From contig JAFARM010000099.1 of the NCBI GenBank assembly GCA_019245455.1, positions 1 through 11,717 of the forward strand: DNA of 11,717 bases, written 5' to 3'. Of this stretch, positions 1-9,020 are shown one piece after another. Position 1 is the stretch's first letter. Every line of letters begins with the position of its first letter. Source of the stretch: Sphingomonadaceae bacterium (GTDB lineage: Bacteria; Pseudomonadota; Alphaproteobacteria; Sphingomonadales; Sphingomonadaceae). The notes under the pieces are model-generated. The model saw only the letters and a list, made by a program, of their open reading frames with translations, searched no databases and was not told the origin of the DNA. Position numbers and translations under genes: made by a program.

Positions 1-312
<312 letters not shown>

Positions 313-340
313 CAGGAGACGGCCCGCTGCACGGGCGTGC

Positions 341-913
341 TCAGTCGATGGCGTCAGTCGCGATCCGCAGGTTAGCGATCGTCACGGCGGCAATCGTTTC
401 GCCGAACGCTACTTGGTCCGTCGCCGCGTAGCCATCCGAGGTTGGCTGCCAGCGGCGGTGGATGCGCCGCGCCGCGAGATCGACGACCCAGTATTCGGGA
501 ACCGCAGCGGCGGCGTAAAGCGCGGCCTTGTACCCGAGATCGCGGTCTAGCGTCGTGTCGGCGACCTCGACGAGAAGAGCAACGGTCGCCGCTCGCACTG
601 CACCCGCCCCGAGCGGCTCGGTCGTAACGACAATATCGGGCTCTGGCATATCGAAAGGCGATAGCGCCACCGAAGCCTCGGCCATTGCCGTCAATCCGCT
701 GCCGTTTTCGCGCAACGCGATGCGTAGGCGAAAGGTTAGCTCGTTCTTGGCGAAGCTGTGGCGACGGAACTGGGCGTTCATGCAGACGATGTCCCCGTCA
801 AGCAGCTCCGATTTGGTTGCGCCTGCCAGCGCTCCGCTCTCGGCGAGCATCAGGAAGTCGGCGACCTTCAGCCGCGGACGGAACGACACGGGCGGGTCCG
901 GCATCGCGTTCAT
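341..913 (-). CDS. Uma2 family (DUF820) PD-(D/E)XK nuclease-like protein
   Basis: A 190-residue protein with the layout of the Uma2/DUF820 family, a restriction-endonuclease-like fold of largely unknown cellular role. An N-terminal helix region (VADFLMLAESGAL) leads to KSELLDGDIV with Glu36. EPDIVV carries the first catalytic Asp (Asp93), VEVADTTLDRD carries Glu116, and GYKAALYAAAAVPEYWVVDL carries Lys129. This is a complete PD...ExK-type set, so the protein looks intact rather than decayed. Length is normal for the family. There are two close ATG starts (913 and 904) and neither has a strong ribosome binding site; the longer is given. It lies alone, divergent from the gene at 964. By eye its codon use is less GC-extreme than that of its neighbours, consistent with a transferred accessory gene. 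Substrate unknown. Confidence 0.85.
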   Translation of the reverse strand: MNAMPDPPVSFRPRLKVADFLMLAESGALAGATKSELLDGDIVCMNAQFRRHSFAKNELTFRLRIALRENGSGLTAMAEASVALSPFDMPEPDIVVTTEPLGAGAVRAATVALLVEVADTTLDRDLGYKAALYAAAAVPEYWVVDLAARRIHRRWQPTSDGYAATDQVAFGETIAAVTIANLRIATDAID

Positions 914-963
914 CGGCCGTATCTACCATGGCCAAGGAATGGTCGCCACCGGTATAGCGCGAC

Positions 964-1656
964 ATGGCCAGCGACCCCAACGCCGACCTCGTCCGCGCCC
1001 GCGACCGTGACCGGTATCTGGCGACGCTGTACGCGCCTGCCGAGGTGCGGCCGGCGCTGTTCGCGCTGCACGCGCTCGACCTCGAGCTGGCGAACGTCGT
1101 GGCGACGACGACCGAGGCGATGCTCGGCGAGATCCGGTTGGCGTGGTGGCGCGAGGCGCTGACCAAGCTCGACACCGCCCCGCCGCCGGCGCAGCCGGTG
1201 CTGACCGCGCTCGGCCGCCACGCGCTGCCGCTGGGGATCAAGGGGCAGGCGCTCGAGCCGCTCGAGGACGCCTTTCTCGCGCTGCTCCTCGACGAGCGGC
1301 TGGCGGGACGCGCGCTCGACGACCACCTCGACCGACGCGGCGGGACGTTGTTCGCGGCGTGCGCGACGGCGCTCGGGGTGGCGCAGGGCTCGGCGCGGGC
1401 GCTGGGGCGGGCGTGGGCGCTGGGGCAGCTCGTGCAGCCGGGGATCAAGGCGCCGCCGGTCGATCCCGACGATGCGCGCCGCATCGCCGCGCCGCCGCAG
1501 CCGGCGCGGCTTACCCCGGCGCTGCGGCCGCTGGCGGCGCTTGCCGACTTCGCCGTCGCCGATGTCGCGCGTGCCCTCGGCGGCCGCTCCGCCGGGCTGC
1601 CGGGCAGTGCCGGGCGGCAACTGCGGCTGTGGTGGCGGGTGTCGACAGGACGTTGA
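964..1656 (+). CDS. Squalene/phytoene synthase-like protein, probably non-catalytic
   Basis: A 230-residue, Ala/Leu-rich, helical protein resembling the N-terminal part of the squalene/phytoene synthase family: YLATLYAPAEVRPALFALHALDLELA near residues 18-43, then GEIRLAWWREALTKLD at 55-70, the family's conserved RLxWWRE element. The first Asp-rich prenyl-diphosphate/Mg motif normally found just after the 'FALHA' helix is absent (DLELANVV instead), and the second region reads DDHLDRRGGTLFAACA. The protein is also shorter than true synthases (~280-350). It therefore resembles the divergent branch that includes the mitochondrial complex I assembly factor NDUFAF6 more than a carotenoid enzyme; that comparison is inference. 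The start is fixed by an in-frame TAG at 955-957. No strong ribosome binding site is visible. The EF-hand gene follows after 63 bases and may be co-transcribed. Confidence 0.75.
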   Translation: MASDPNADLVRARDRDRYLATLYAPAEVRPALFALHALDLELANVVATTTEAMLGEIRLAWWREALTKLDTAPPPAQPVLTALGRHALPLGIKGQALEPLEDAFLALLLDERLAGRALDDHLDRRGGTLFAACATALGVAQGSARALGRAWALGQLVQPGIKAPPVDPDDARRIAAPPQPARLTPALRPLAALADFAVADVARALGGRSAGLPGSAGRQLRLWWRVSTGR

Positions 1657-1719
1657 TCCGGCATTGTTTTCTTAACCCTGCGGCCGGTATGAGGCGGCGG
1701 GGCAAGAGGGGCACGGGCG

Positions 1720-2223
1720 ATGGTGGTTCCGAAGTGGCTGGCGGCGACGGTGGTCGTCGCCCTGGTCGTGCTGGCAGCGCTGCTGTGGCGGCAGACGCCG
1801 CCGGCGGCGCGCCGGCTTCGCCTGACGACGCCCGCGGCGGCCGAAGTCGCAGCCGAGCCGGCCGCCGACGTGCCGCTCGTCGCCCCCGCCTCCGACGTGA
1901 CGCCGGCCGACCGCGAGGCCAAGCGCTTCCACCGCTACGACAAGGACCATGACGGCACGATCAGCCGCGACGAGTACCTCGCCGCGCGGAAGAAGGCGTT
2001 CGCCAAGCTCGATACCAACCACGACGGGGTGCTCAGCTTCGATGAGTACTCGGTCAAGGCGATCGCCAAGTTCGACGCTGCCGACGTCAGGCACGACGGC
2101 AAGCTGACACCCGAGGAGTTCGCCACAACGGCCGTCAAGCGCAAGCCGCGGACGAAGGCGGTGTGCCCGCCGGGCACGGCGGCCGCCGCCGCACCGGCGG
2201 AGGGGGAGCGGGAGGAGCAGTAG
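1720..2223 (+). CDS. Membrane-anchored EF-hand calcium-binding protein
   Basis: A 167-residue protein. Residues 6-23 form one hydrophobic segment after a short basic start (MVVPKWLAATVVVALVV), either a signal anchor or an uncleaved signal peptide, so the rest probably lies in the periplasm. A Pro/Ala-rich linker (residues ~27-60) leads to the EF-hands. Loop 1 is D74-K-D76-H-D78-G79...E85 and loop 2 is D98-T-N100-H-D102-G103...E109; both are canonical. Loop 3, D122-V-R124-H-D126-G127...E133, has Arg at the third ligand position and probably binds weakly or not at all. The C-terminal tail is low complexity (Ala-rich, then EGEREEQ) with a single Cys149. GAGGGG ahead of the ATG is a plausible ribosome binding site. 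It most likely acts as a calcium sensor or buffer; no partner is visible. It converges on trmFO. Confidence 0.85.
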   Translation: MVVPKWLAATVVVALVVLAALLWRQTPPAARRLRLTTPAAAEVAAEPAADVPLVAPASDVTPADREAKRFHRYDKDHDGTISRDEYLAARKKAFAKLDTNHDGVLSFDEYSVKAIAKFDAADVRHDGKLTPEEFATTAVKRKPRTKAVCPPGTAAAAAPAEGEREEQ

Positions 2224-2234
2224 CTCAAGCGGCT

Positions 2235-2256
2235 CCCCTCCCGCTTGCGGGAGGGG
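2235..2256. repeat. Palindromic repeat, copy 1 (cccctcccgc / gcgggagggg)
   Basis: A perfect 10-bp inverted repeat around a central TT, followed by gtggg, lying 11 bases after the EF-hand stop codon and just past the trmFO stop. A second, inverted copy lies at 2315-2334. Short GC-rich palindromes of this type occur in many copies in sphingomonad genomes (recollection). Either strand could fold it, so it may act as a transcription stop for the two convergent genes, although no T-run follows. Confidence 0.75.
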
Positions 2257-2271
2257 GTGGGAAGTCGGGCA

Positions 2272-3678
2272 CTATGCCGATGTCCCGTCGCGCTGGTGAC
2301 CCCCCACCCCCGGCCCCTCCCGCAGGCGGGAGGGAGAAGAGGTCGCGGTCGCGCCCGTCATCCACTCCGCCAGGTCCGCCCGCGCGCGCGCCGCCAGCGC
2401 CGGCTTGCGCTGGCTCTTGGGCACCGTGCCGGGCAGCGGCGGGAACAGGCCGAAGTTGACGTTCATCGGCTGGAAGCCGTCGGCCGCCGCGCCGCCGGTG
2501 ATGTGGCCGAGCAGCGCGCCGATGGCGGTCGTCGGCGGCGGCGGCTCGAGCACCTGCCCGAGCATTTCGGCCGCCGCCATGCGCCCGGCGATCAGGCCGA
2601 CGGCGGCGCTCTCGACATAGCCCTCGCATCCGGTGATCTGCCCGGCGAAGCGGATCCTCGGGTCGGCGCGCAACCGCAGCTGCGCGTCGAGCAGCACCGG
2701 CGACTTGATAAACGTGTTGCGGTGGAGCCCGCCCAATCGCGCGAACTCGGCGCGCTCCAGCCCCGGAATGGTGCGGAAGATGCGGACCTGTTCGGCATGG
2801 CGGAGCTTGGTCTGGAAGCCGACGATGTTCCACAATGTGCCGAGCGCATTGTCCTGCCGCAGCTGCACCACCGCCCAGGCGCGCCTGCCCGTCGCCGGGT
2901 TTGTCAGCCCGACCGGCTTCATCGGCCCGAAGCGGAGGGTGTCGCGGCCGCGCGCGGCCATGACCTCGATCGGCATACAGCCGTCGAAATAGGGTGTTCC
3001 CTCCCAATCCTTGAACTCGGTCTTGTCGCCGGCGAGCAGCGCATCGACGAACGCCTCGTACTGGTCGCGGTCGAGCGGGCAGTTGAGGTAGTCCTTGCCG
3101 TCGCCCCCATCCTCGCCGACGCGATTCCAGCGCGACTGGAACCAGGCGATGCTCCGATCGATGGACTCGAAATGAACGATCGGCGCGATGGCATCGAAGA
3201 AGGCGAGCGCGTCCTCGCCCGTGCGCGCCGCGATCCACGCCGCGAGTGGCCCGGCGGTCAGCGGCCCGGTGGCGAGGATGACGCTGCTCCACTCGGGCGG
3301 CAGGGCGTCGATCCGCTCGCGGCGCAGCTCGATCAGCGGCTCGGCCTCGATCGCCGCCGTGACCGCGCCGGCGAAGGCATCGCGATCGACCGCGAGCGCC
3401 GACCCCGCCGGCACGCGGGCGGCGTCGGCGCAGGCGAGGATCAGCGAGCCGAGCGCCCGCATCTCGGCGTGGATCAGCCCGACGGCGTTGTTCTCGGCGT
3501 CGTCGGATCGGAAGCTGTTTGAGCAGACCAGCTCGGCGAGGAAGTCGGTGTGGTGCGCCTCGGTTCGCTCGACGCCGCGCATCTCGTGCAGCACGACCGG
3601 CACCCCGGCGCGCGCCGCCTGCCACGCCGCTTCCGATCCGGCGAGGCCGCCGCCGACGATGTGGAGGGGCGACGTCAC
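2272..3678 (-). CDS. trmFO: TrmFO, methylenetetrahydrofolate--tRNA-(uracil-54-C5)-methyltransferase (FADH2-oxidizing)
   Basis: TrmFO makes ribothymidine at position 54 of tRNA, using 5,10-methylenetetrahydrofolate as carbon donor and FADH2 as reductant; it is cytoplasmic. The 468-residue protein opens with the FAD-binding P-loop [13 protein letters not shown] (GxGxxG at 9-14). [16 protein letters not shown] holds Cys52 and [14 protein letters not shown] holds Cys234, matching the two functional cysteines of characterised TrmFO (Cys53 and Cys226 in Bacillus). [16 protein letters not shown] and [11 protein letters not shown] are the usual C-terminal conserved blocks. Homologues usually end near the position of residue 440; here about 28 extra residues follow, and from ~448 they are encoded by a genomic repeat. 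The start is GTG at 3676-3678, placed directly before the FAD motif, with a weak GGGA upstream. It stands alone on minus, converging on the EF-hand gene. Confidence 0.97.
   Translation of the reverse strand: MTSPLHIVGGGLAGSEAAWQAARAGVPVVLHEMRGVERTEAHHTDFLAELVCSNSFRSDDAENNAVGLIHAEMRALGSLILACADAARVPAGSALAVDRDAFAGAVTAAIEAEPLIELRRERIDALPPEWSSVILATGPLTAGPLAAWIAARTGEDALAFFDAIAPIVHFESIDRSIAWFQSRWNRVGEDGGDGKDYLNCPLDRDQYEAFVDALLAGDKTEFKDWEGTPYFDGCMPIEVMAARGRDTLRFGPMKPVGLTNPATGRRAWAVVQLRQDNALGTLWNIVGFQTKLRHAEQVRIFRTIPGLERAEFARLGGLHRNTFIKSPVLLDAQLRLRADPRIRFAGQITGCEGYVESAAVGLIAGRMAAAEMLGQVLEPPPPTTAIGALLGHITGGAAADGFQPMNVNFGLFPPLPGTVPKSQRKPALAARARADLAEWMTGATATSSPSRLREGPGVGGHQRDGTSA
2315..2334. repeat. Palindromic repeat, copy 2, inside the trmFO 3' end
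   Basis: An inverted-repeat palindrome (ccctcccgc / gcgggaggg around AG) matching copy 1 at 2235-2256. Its asymmetric flank (cccccacccccgg) lies on the opposite side, so the two copies are head-to-head like a paired REP element. It is read as codons ~449-455 of trmFO (SPSRLRE), which means the repeat lies within the coding sequence and moved the stop codon to 2272-2274. Confidence 0.75.
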
Positions 3679-3927
3679 CGTCCCGCGCCCGACGAACCAG
3701 CGGCAGGAGGGCGAACCGGCGGAAGTTGACGAAGGTCACGCGACGCCGGGGTGGGGCGCGGACCTGTGCGGTTATCGTTGGCGGGGCGGGTGGTTAGGGC
3801 AAGGCGGCCGGCATCGATCATCGCCGACACGCTAGCGGGTTCGTGCCGTGTAGGACAGCCCGCGTCCGCCGGCGGCCTCGCGCTCGCCTGTCAGGCCCCG
3901 CGGGCGCGGAGCCGTGGCGCTGCGCGG
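3679..3927. other. Intergenic region upstream of trmFO, no supported gene
   Basis: These 249 bases separate trmFO from the small gene on its 5' side. They are very GC-rich and contain an 8-bp palindrome (cgctagcg) near 3830. No tRNA-like fold and no convincing promoter boxes were seen. A 48-codon open frame on minus (3675-3821) ends with TGA overlapping the trmFO GTG, but it lacks a ribosome binding site and a recognisable sequence. The trmFO promoter presumably lies here. Confidence 0.5.
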
Positions 3928-4356
3928 CTATGGACGGATGTTGCCGAGGTGGGTCAGCTGCCCCACCATATAGTGCATCACCGCGACGTCCCAGTCGAAC
4001 ATGGCGAAGGTGCTTTTGATATACGCCTCGGACGGCTTCCATCCGGGCTTGATCTCATCCGGTCGGGAAATCCAGCCAGGGTTGATCGGACGTCCCTCGA
4101 CGGCAGCGATCTGGTCCAGCGTCTCGAACCACGCCGTGTCGAGGATCACGCTCCGGGCGACATTGTCCATTGCCTTGCGGTCGGGATACTGCGCCATGTT
4201 CCACGTGCCGTTGGGCCAGATGACGTCCAACTCGGCGTAGAGCATGGTATCGGCGCGCTGGTGCGGCAGGTTCGAACGGCCCCTGCTTGAAACGACGTGG
4301 CCGTGCGATTTCGTCGACGACGATTTGCCGAACAGCTTCCTCAGTGGGTTGCGCAT
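3928..4356 (-). CDS. Conserved-looking small protein of unknown function, paralogue A (WPxGTW family)
   Basis: A 142-residue protein that I do not recognise. A basic start (MRNPLRKLFGKSS) leads into a Ser/His/Arg-rich stretch, then a region rich in Trp and other aromatics: DVIWPNGTW (44-52), DNVARSVIL (64-72), PGWKPSEAY (104-112) and a C-terminal HYMVGQLTHLGNIRP (128-142). The same motifs in the same order occur in the protein encoded at 5582-5968, so the two are paralogues flanking the dehydrogenase gene. There is no clear signal peptide or membrane helix, and it is probably a soluble cytoplasmic protein. The start is well supported: AGGGGA at 4362-4367 lies 5 bases ahead of the ATG. Codon use appears less GC-rich than in the flanking housekeeping genes. 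It could be a stress-related accessory protein, but no function can be read from the sequence. Confidence 0.82.
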   Translation of the reverse strand: MRNPLRKLFGKSSSTKSHGHVVSSRGRSNLPHQRADTMLYAELDVIWPNGTWNMAQYPDRKAMDNVARSVILDTAWFETLDQIAAVEGRPINPGWISRPDEIKPGWKPSEAYIKSTFAMFDWDVAVMHYMVGQLTHLGNIRP

Positions 4357-4417
4357 CGTCGTCCCCTGTACGCGCCGATGCTGCCCTGCGCCGTCGCGTT
4401 GCAGTCCTTAAGCAAGT

Positions 4418-4434
4418 ATTGCCCGGCAGGCAAT
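4418..4434 (-). terminator. Small hairpin after the dehydrogenase gene, possible weak terminator
   Basis: A 6-bp inverted repeat (attgcc / ggcaat) with a 5-base loop, located 47 bases past the dehydrogenase stop on the minus strand and upstream of the paralogue A start. No U-run follows, so intrinsic termination is doubtful; it could equally belong to the leader of paralogue A. Confidence 0.25.
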
Positions 4435-4481
4435 CGCGCTCATCGATCCCCGGCTGCGATCCGTTACCGTACCGTCGCGCG

Positions 4482-5483
4482 TCAGCGTCGGCGGGCGAGC
4501 GCCACTCCGGCGACCGTTGCCGCCCCGGCGAGCGCGAGTGTCGCCAGCGGGTTCAGCTGCGCCTCCAGCCACAGGCTTCGGCGGCGGACATAGACGTCCT
4601 GCTTGCTTTCGACCGCGCTCGCCTTCGGCTCGTAGAGGTTGTCCGCGCGCTCCTTCGGAGCCCATTTGTCGAACGTCTGCAGCGCCTCGCCGAACGCCTC
4701 GAACAGCCGGTCGGCCGGGCGCGGGAAGTGCGTCGCCAGCACCGTCTGCAGCACGCCGGTGCCGCCGACGCTCAGCATCCGACGTGGGTTCGCGGCCGCG
4801 AACAGGATCGCCTTCGCCGACAGCCGCGGGTCGTAGATGACCGGCGGCAGGGTGACCGGGTGGCCGGTCAGGTTGCGCGCGTGCTCGGGGAAGGGGGTGT
4901 GCATCGCCGCCGGCTTGATCAGGGTGACGCTGACCGGCAGGCCGTCGGCCTCGACCTCGGTGCGGAACGCCTCGGTGAAGCCCTTGATCGCGTGCTTCAT
5001 CGCGCTGTACTGCGCCTGCAGGATGACGCCGCGATCGGATTCGATGCTGCCGAGGTTGATGATCGCCCCGCCGGAGCCACGCAGGCGCTTCAGCGCCGCC
5101 AGCGTGCCGTACACCGTGCCCCAATAACCCACGTCGAAGCCGCGCCGCTGATCCTCGATCGGCGTGTCGGCGACGCGGCCGACGGTGACGGCGGCAGCGT
5201 TGTTGACCCAGGTGTCGATGCGGCCGAAGCGGCTGACCGCGGCGTCGGCGATGCGTTCGGCGGCTTGCGGGTCGGCGATATCGGCGGCGACGACCTCGAC
5301 GTCGGGCCCCAGCGTCGCCGCCGCCGCGCGCAGCTGCTCCTCGCCGCGCGCGGTCATCACCACCTTCGCGCCCGCCTCGGCCGCCATCTGCGCGGCGGCG
5401 AGGCCGATGCCGCTCGACGCGCCGGTGATGACGATGACCTGCTGCGGCAGCGGCTTCAGCTTGGGCGGGGTGAGGCGGGGCAT
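4482..5483 (-). CDS. SDR family NAD(P)-dependent oxidoreductase with C-terminal hydrophobic tail
   Basis: A 333-residue short-chain dehydrogenase/reductase; substrate unknown. The Rossmann fold starts with VIVITGASSGIGLAAA (TGxxxGIG at 20-27). ADIAD (67-71) and VNNAA (93-97) follow, and the catalytic residues are Ser146 (NLGSIES), Tyr159 and Lys163 (QYSAMKHAIKGF). The position usually held by the structural/catalytic Asn reads FDVGYWG, with Gly119. I recall that related proteins of the ~334-residue group typified by PRK07109 also lack Asn there, so this may be a family trait. Beyond ~200 residues the protein continues past the classical SDR length and ends in a hydrophobic stretch (LATLALAGAATVAGVALA) followed by RRR, possibly a tail anchor. 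The start is firm: AGGAG at 5491-5495 is 7 bases before the ATG. It lies between the paralogues A and B on the same strand. Confidence 0.93.
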   Translation of the reverse strand: MPRLTPPKLKPLPQQVIVITGASSGIGLAAAQMAAEAGAKVVMTARGEEQLRAAAATLGPDVEVVAADIADPQAAERIADAAVSRFGRIDTWVNNAAAVTVGRVADTPIEDQRRGFDVGYWGTVYGTLAALKRLRGSGGAIINLGSIESDRGVILQAQYSAMKHAIKGFTEAFRTEVEADGLPVSVTLIKPAAMHTPFPEHARNLTGHPVTLPPVIYDPRLSAKAILFAAANPRRMLSVGGTGVLQTVLATHFPRPADRLFEAFGEALQTFDKWAPKERADNLYEPKASAVESKQDVYVRRRSLWLEAQLNPLATLALAGAATVAGVALARRR

Positions 5484-5490
5484 AAGACTT

Positions 5491-5495
5491 CTCCT
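5491..5495 (-). promoter_or_regulatory. Strong ribosome binding site of the dehydrogenase gene
   Basis: AGGAG on the minus strand with 7-base spacing to the ATG at 5483. It is the clearest Shine-Dalgarno sequence in the window and fixes the start codon. Confidence 0.8.
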
Positions 5496-5520
5496 ACGCC
5501 CGTCGAACCGCGATCTCCGA

Positions 5521-5539
5521 CCCGAGGTTCCCCCTCGGG
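5521..5539 (-). terminator. Hairpin between paralogue B and the dehydrogenase gene
   Basis: A perfect 7-bp GC-rich stem (cccgagg / cctcggg) with a 5-base loop in the 98-base gap between the paralogue B stop and the dehydrogenase start. It would form in a minus-strand transcript. No U-run follows, so it could be a partial terminator, a stabilising 3' end or an attenuating element. It is the main argument against simple co-transcription of the two genes. Confidence 0.35.
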
Positions 5540-5581
5540 CTGCTTCGCCGCACCCGACGCCAGTGTTGCCCGTGAATGCCG

Positions 5582-5968
5582 TCAGGTGCGGAGGTGGCCA
5601 AGCTCCTTCAGCGTGGCCACGACATAGTGCAGCTTGTGCGTGTCTTCGATCTCATGCTTCAGCCCCTTGCTCGACGGATACCAGTCGTGGGGGATCGCCG
5701 GCGTCGGCGCCCACTTCTCGCTGATGGCGTGCCCGGCGTGCTTTTCGGCTTCCAAGTGATATTCGCGTTTCCAGGACTTCAGGATCAGCCCGCGCACGAC
5801 GTTGTCATAGGTCCACACCTCGTCCGGCGGCGTCGCCTTGAAGCTCCACGTACCGGCGGGCCAAATCTCGAACAGGCGCTTCTGGTCAGGGGTCTTCTCG
5901 TGGACCTCGTGCTTGTATTTCAGCTTCTTCTGGACCGCCTTGGCCACCGACTTGATCGGATTCTTCAT
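5582..5968 (-). CDS. Small protein of unknown function, paralogue B (WPxGTW family)
   Basis: About 128 residues, Lys- and His-rich, not recognised. From the ATG it starts MKNPIKSVAKAVQKKLKYK, comparable to MRNPLRKLFGK of paralogue A (3928-4356). Counting from the GTG form, it shares FEIWPAGTW (34-42), YDNVVRGLIL (55-64), DWYPSSKGL (96-104) and a C-terminal HYVVATLKELGHLRT (115-129). The middle parts differ strongly in sequence and charge. No signal peptide or membrane helix is seen. AGAGGGG at 5978-5984 serves either the ATG at 5968 (9-base spacing) or a GTG one codon earlier at 5971 (6 bases); ATG is preferred because it aligns with paralogue A. The gene is divergent from gyrA. Function unknown. 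The repeated association with the dehydrogenase suggests a joint role or a duplication around it. Confidence 0.82.
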   Translation of the reverse strand: MKNPIKSVAKAVQKKLKYKHEVHEKTPDQKRLFEIWPAGTWSFKATPPDEVWTYDNVVRGLILKSWKREYHLEAEKHAGHAISEKWAPTPAIPHDWYPSSKGLKHEIEDTHKLHYVVATLKELGHLRT

Positions 5969-5971
5969 CAC

Positions 5972-6117
5972 GCCACGCCCCTCTGACTACCCCTGCCGCC
6001 GTACGGGGAGGAAGATCGGTTAGCAAGCGCCAATGCTGCGTAACAACTGGCGTCGGGGCAGGCTTTCGCCTAGATATGACGCTTCCGCGACGAAGCCTCC
6101 ACGACAGGTAGTTCCTC
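5972..6117. other. Divergent intergenic region between paralogue B and gyrA
   Basis: These 146 bases must hold the promoters of both flanking genes. A 5-bp inverted repeat (cgcca / tggcg, near 6030-6055) and a TAGATAT stretch at 6071-6077 can be seen. No -35/-10 pair is good enough to call, which is usual for a GC-rich alphaproteobacterium. Confidence 0.4.
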
Positions 6118-8850
<2,733 letters not shown>

Positions 8851-8868
8851 GGGGTTTCGCTGCGACGC

Positions 8869-8886
8869 GGAACGGCAGCGCGTTCC
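8869..8886 (+). terminator. Hairpin after gyrA, possible terminator
   Basis: A 6-bp stem (ggaacg / cgttcc) with a 6-base loop, starting 19 bases after the gyrA stop. No T-run follows. Termination may instead depend on the palindromic repeats that follow at 8894-9126. Confidence 0.3.
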
Positions 8887-8893
8887 AACTACT

Positions 8894-8916
8894 GTCATCT
8901 CCGCGAGCGCGGAGAC
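8894..8916. repeat. Palindromic repeat, diverged copy 1 (gtcatctccgcg...)
   Basis: A palindrome of the form gtc-tccgcg-agc-gcgga-gac. It matches the copies at 8961 and 9021 with substitutions that preserve pairing (cccc/gggg replaced by ctcc/ggag). The compensatory changes suggest the fold, not the sequence, is kept. Confidence 0.7.
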
Positions 8917-8939
8917 TTATCACGAGAACTACCCGCGCT

Positions 8940-8953
8940 CCCCCCCCCCCCCC
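8940..8953. repeat. Homopolymer run of 14 C
   Basis: Fourteen consecutive C just before the second palindromic repeat. The corresponding flank of the next copy (9007-9011) has five C and then ACAATC, so the run looks expanded in this copy. It is non-coding, and its length may vary or be a sequencing error. Confidence 0.85.
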
Positions 8954-8960
8954 AATCCCT

Positions 8961-8984
8961 GTCATCCCCGCGAAAGCGGGGACC
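8961..8984. repeat. Palindromic repeat, copy 2
   Basis: The core gtcatccccgcgaaagcggg is followed by gacc. The stem ccccgc/gcgggg has an AAA-type loop. It is identical in its core to copy 3 (9021) and shares the upstream flank cgcgctccccc...aatccc, so the two form a direct repeat whose cores start 60 bases apart. Confidence 0.85.
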
Positions 8985-9020
8985 GATCGGGAGCACTAGC
9001 CGCGCTCCCCCACAATCCCC

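Noticed and set aside
964..1656. Phytoene synthase CrtB in a carotenoid cluster
   Set aside because: The first Asp-rich catalytic motif is absent, the protein is too short, and no other carotenoid gene lies nearby.
2225..3739. 504-codon minus frame overlapping trmFO in another phase
   Set aside because: The Arg-rich translation has no motif, while the overlapping frame is an obvious TrmFO.
3675..3821. 48-codon open frame on minus (MIDAGRLALTTRPANDN...) whose TGA overlaps the trmFO GTG
   Set aside because: No Shine-Dalgarno sequence, Arg/Pro-rich composition typical of random frames in GC-rich DNA, and no recognisable homology. The GTGA overlap alone is not enough, though a leader peptide is not excluded.
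6040..6080. TAGATAT as a gyrA -10 box
   Set aside because: No acceptable -35 element at 16-18 bases; the match is too weak to call a promoter.
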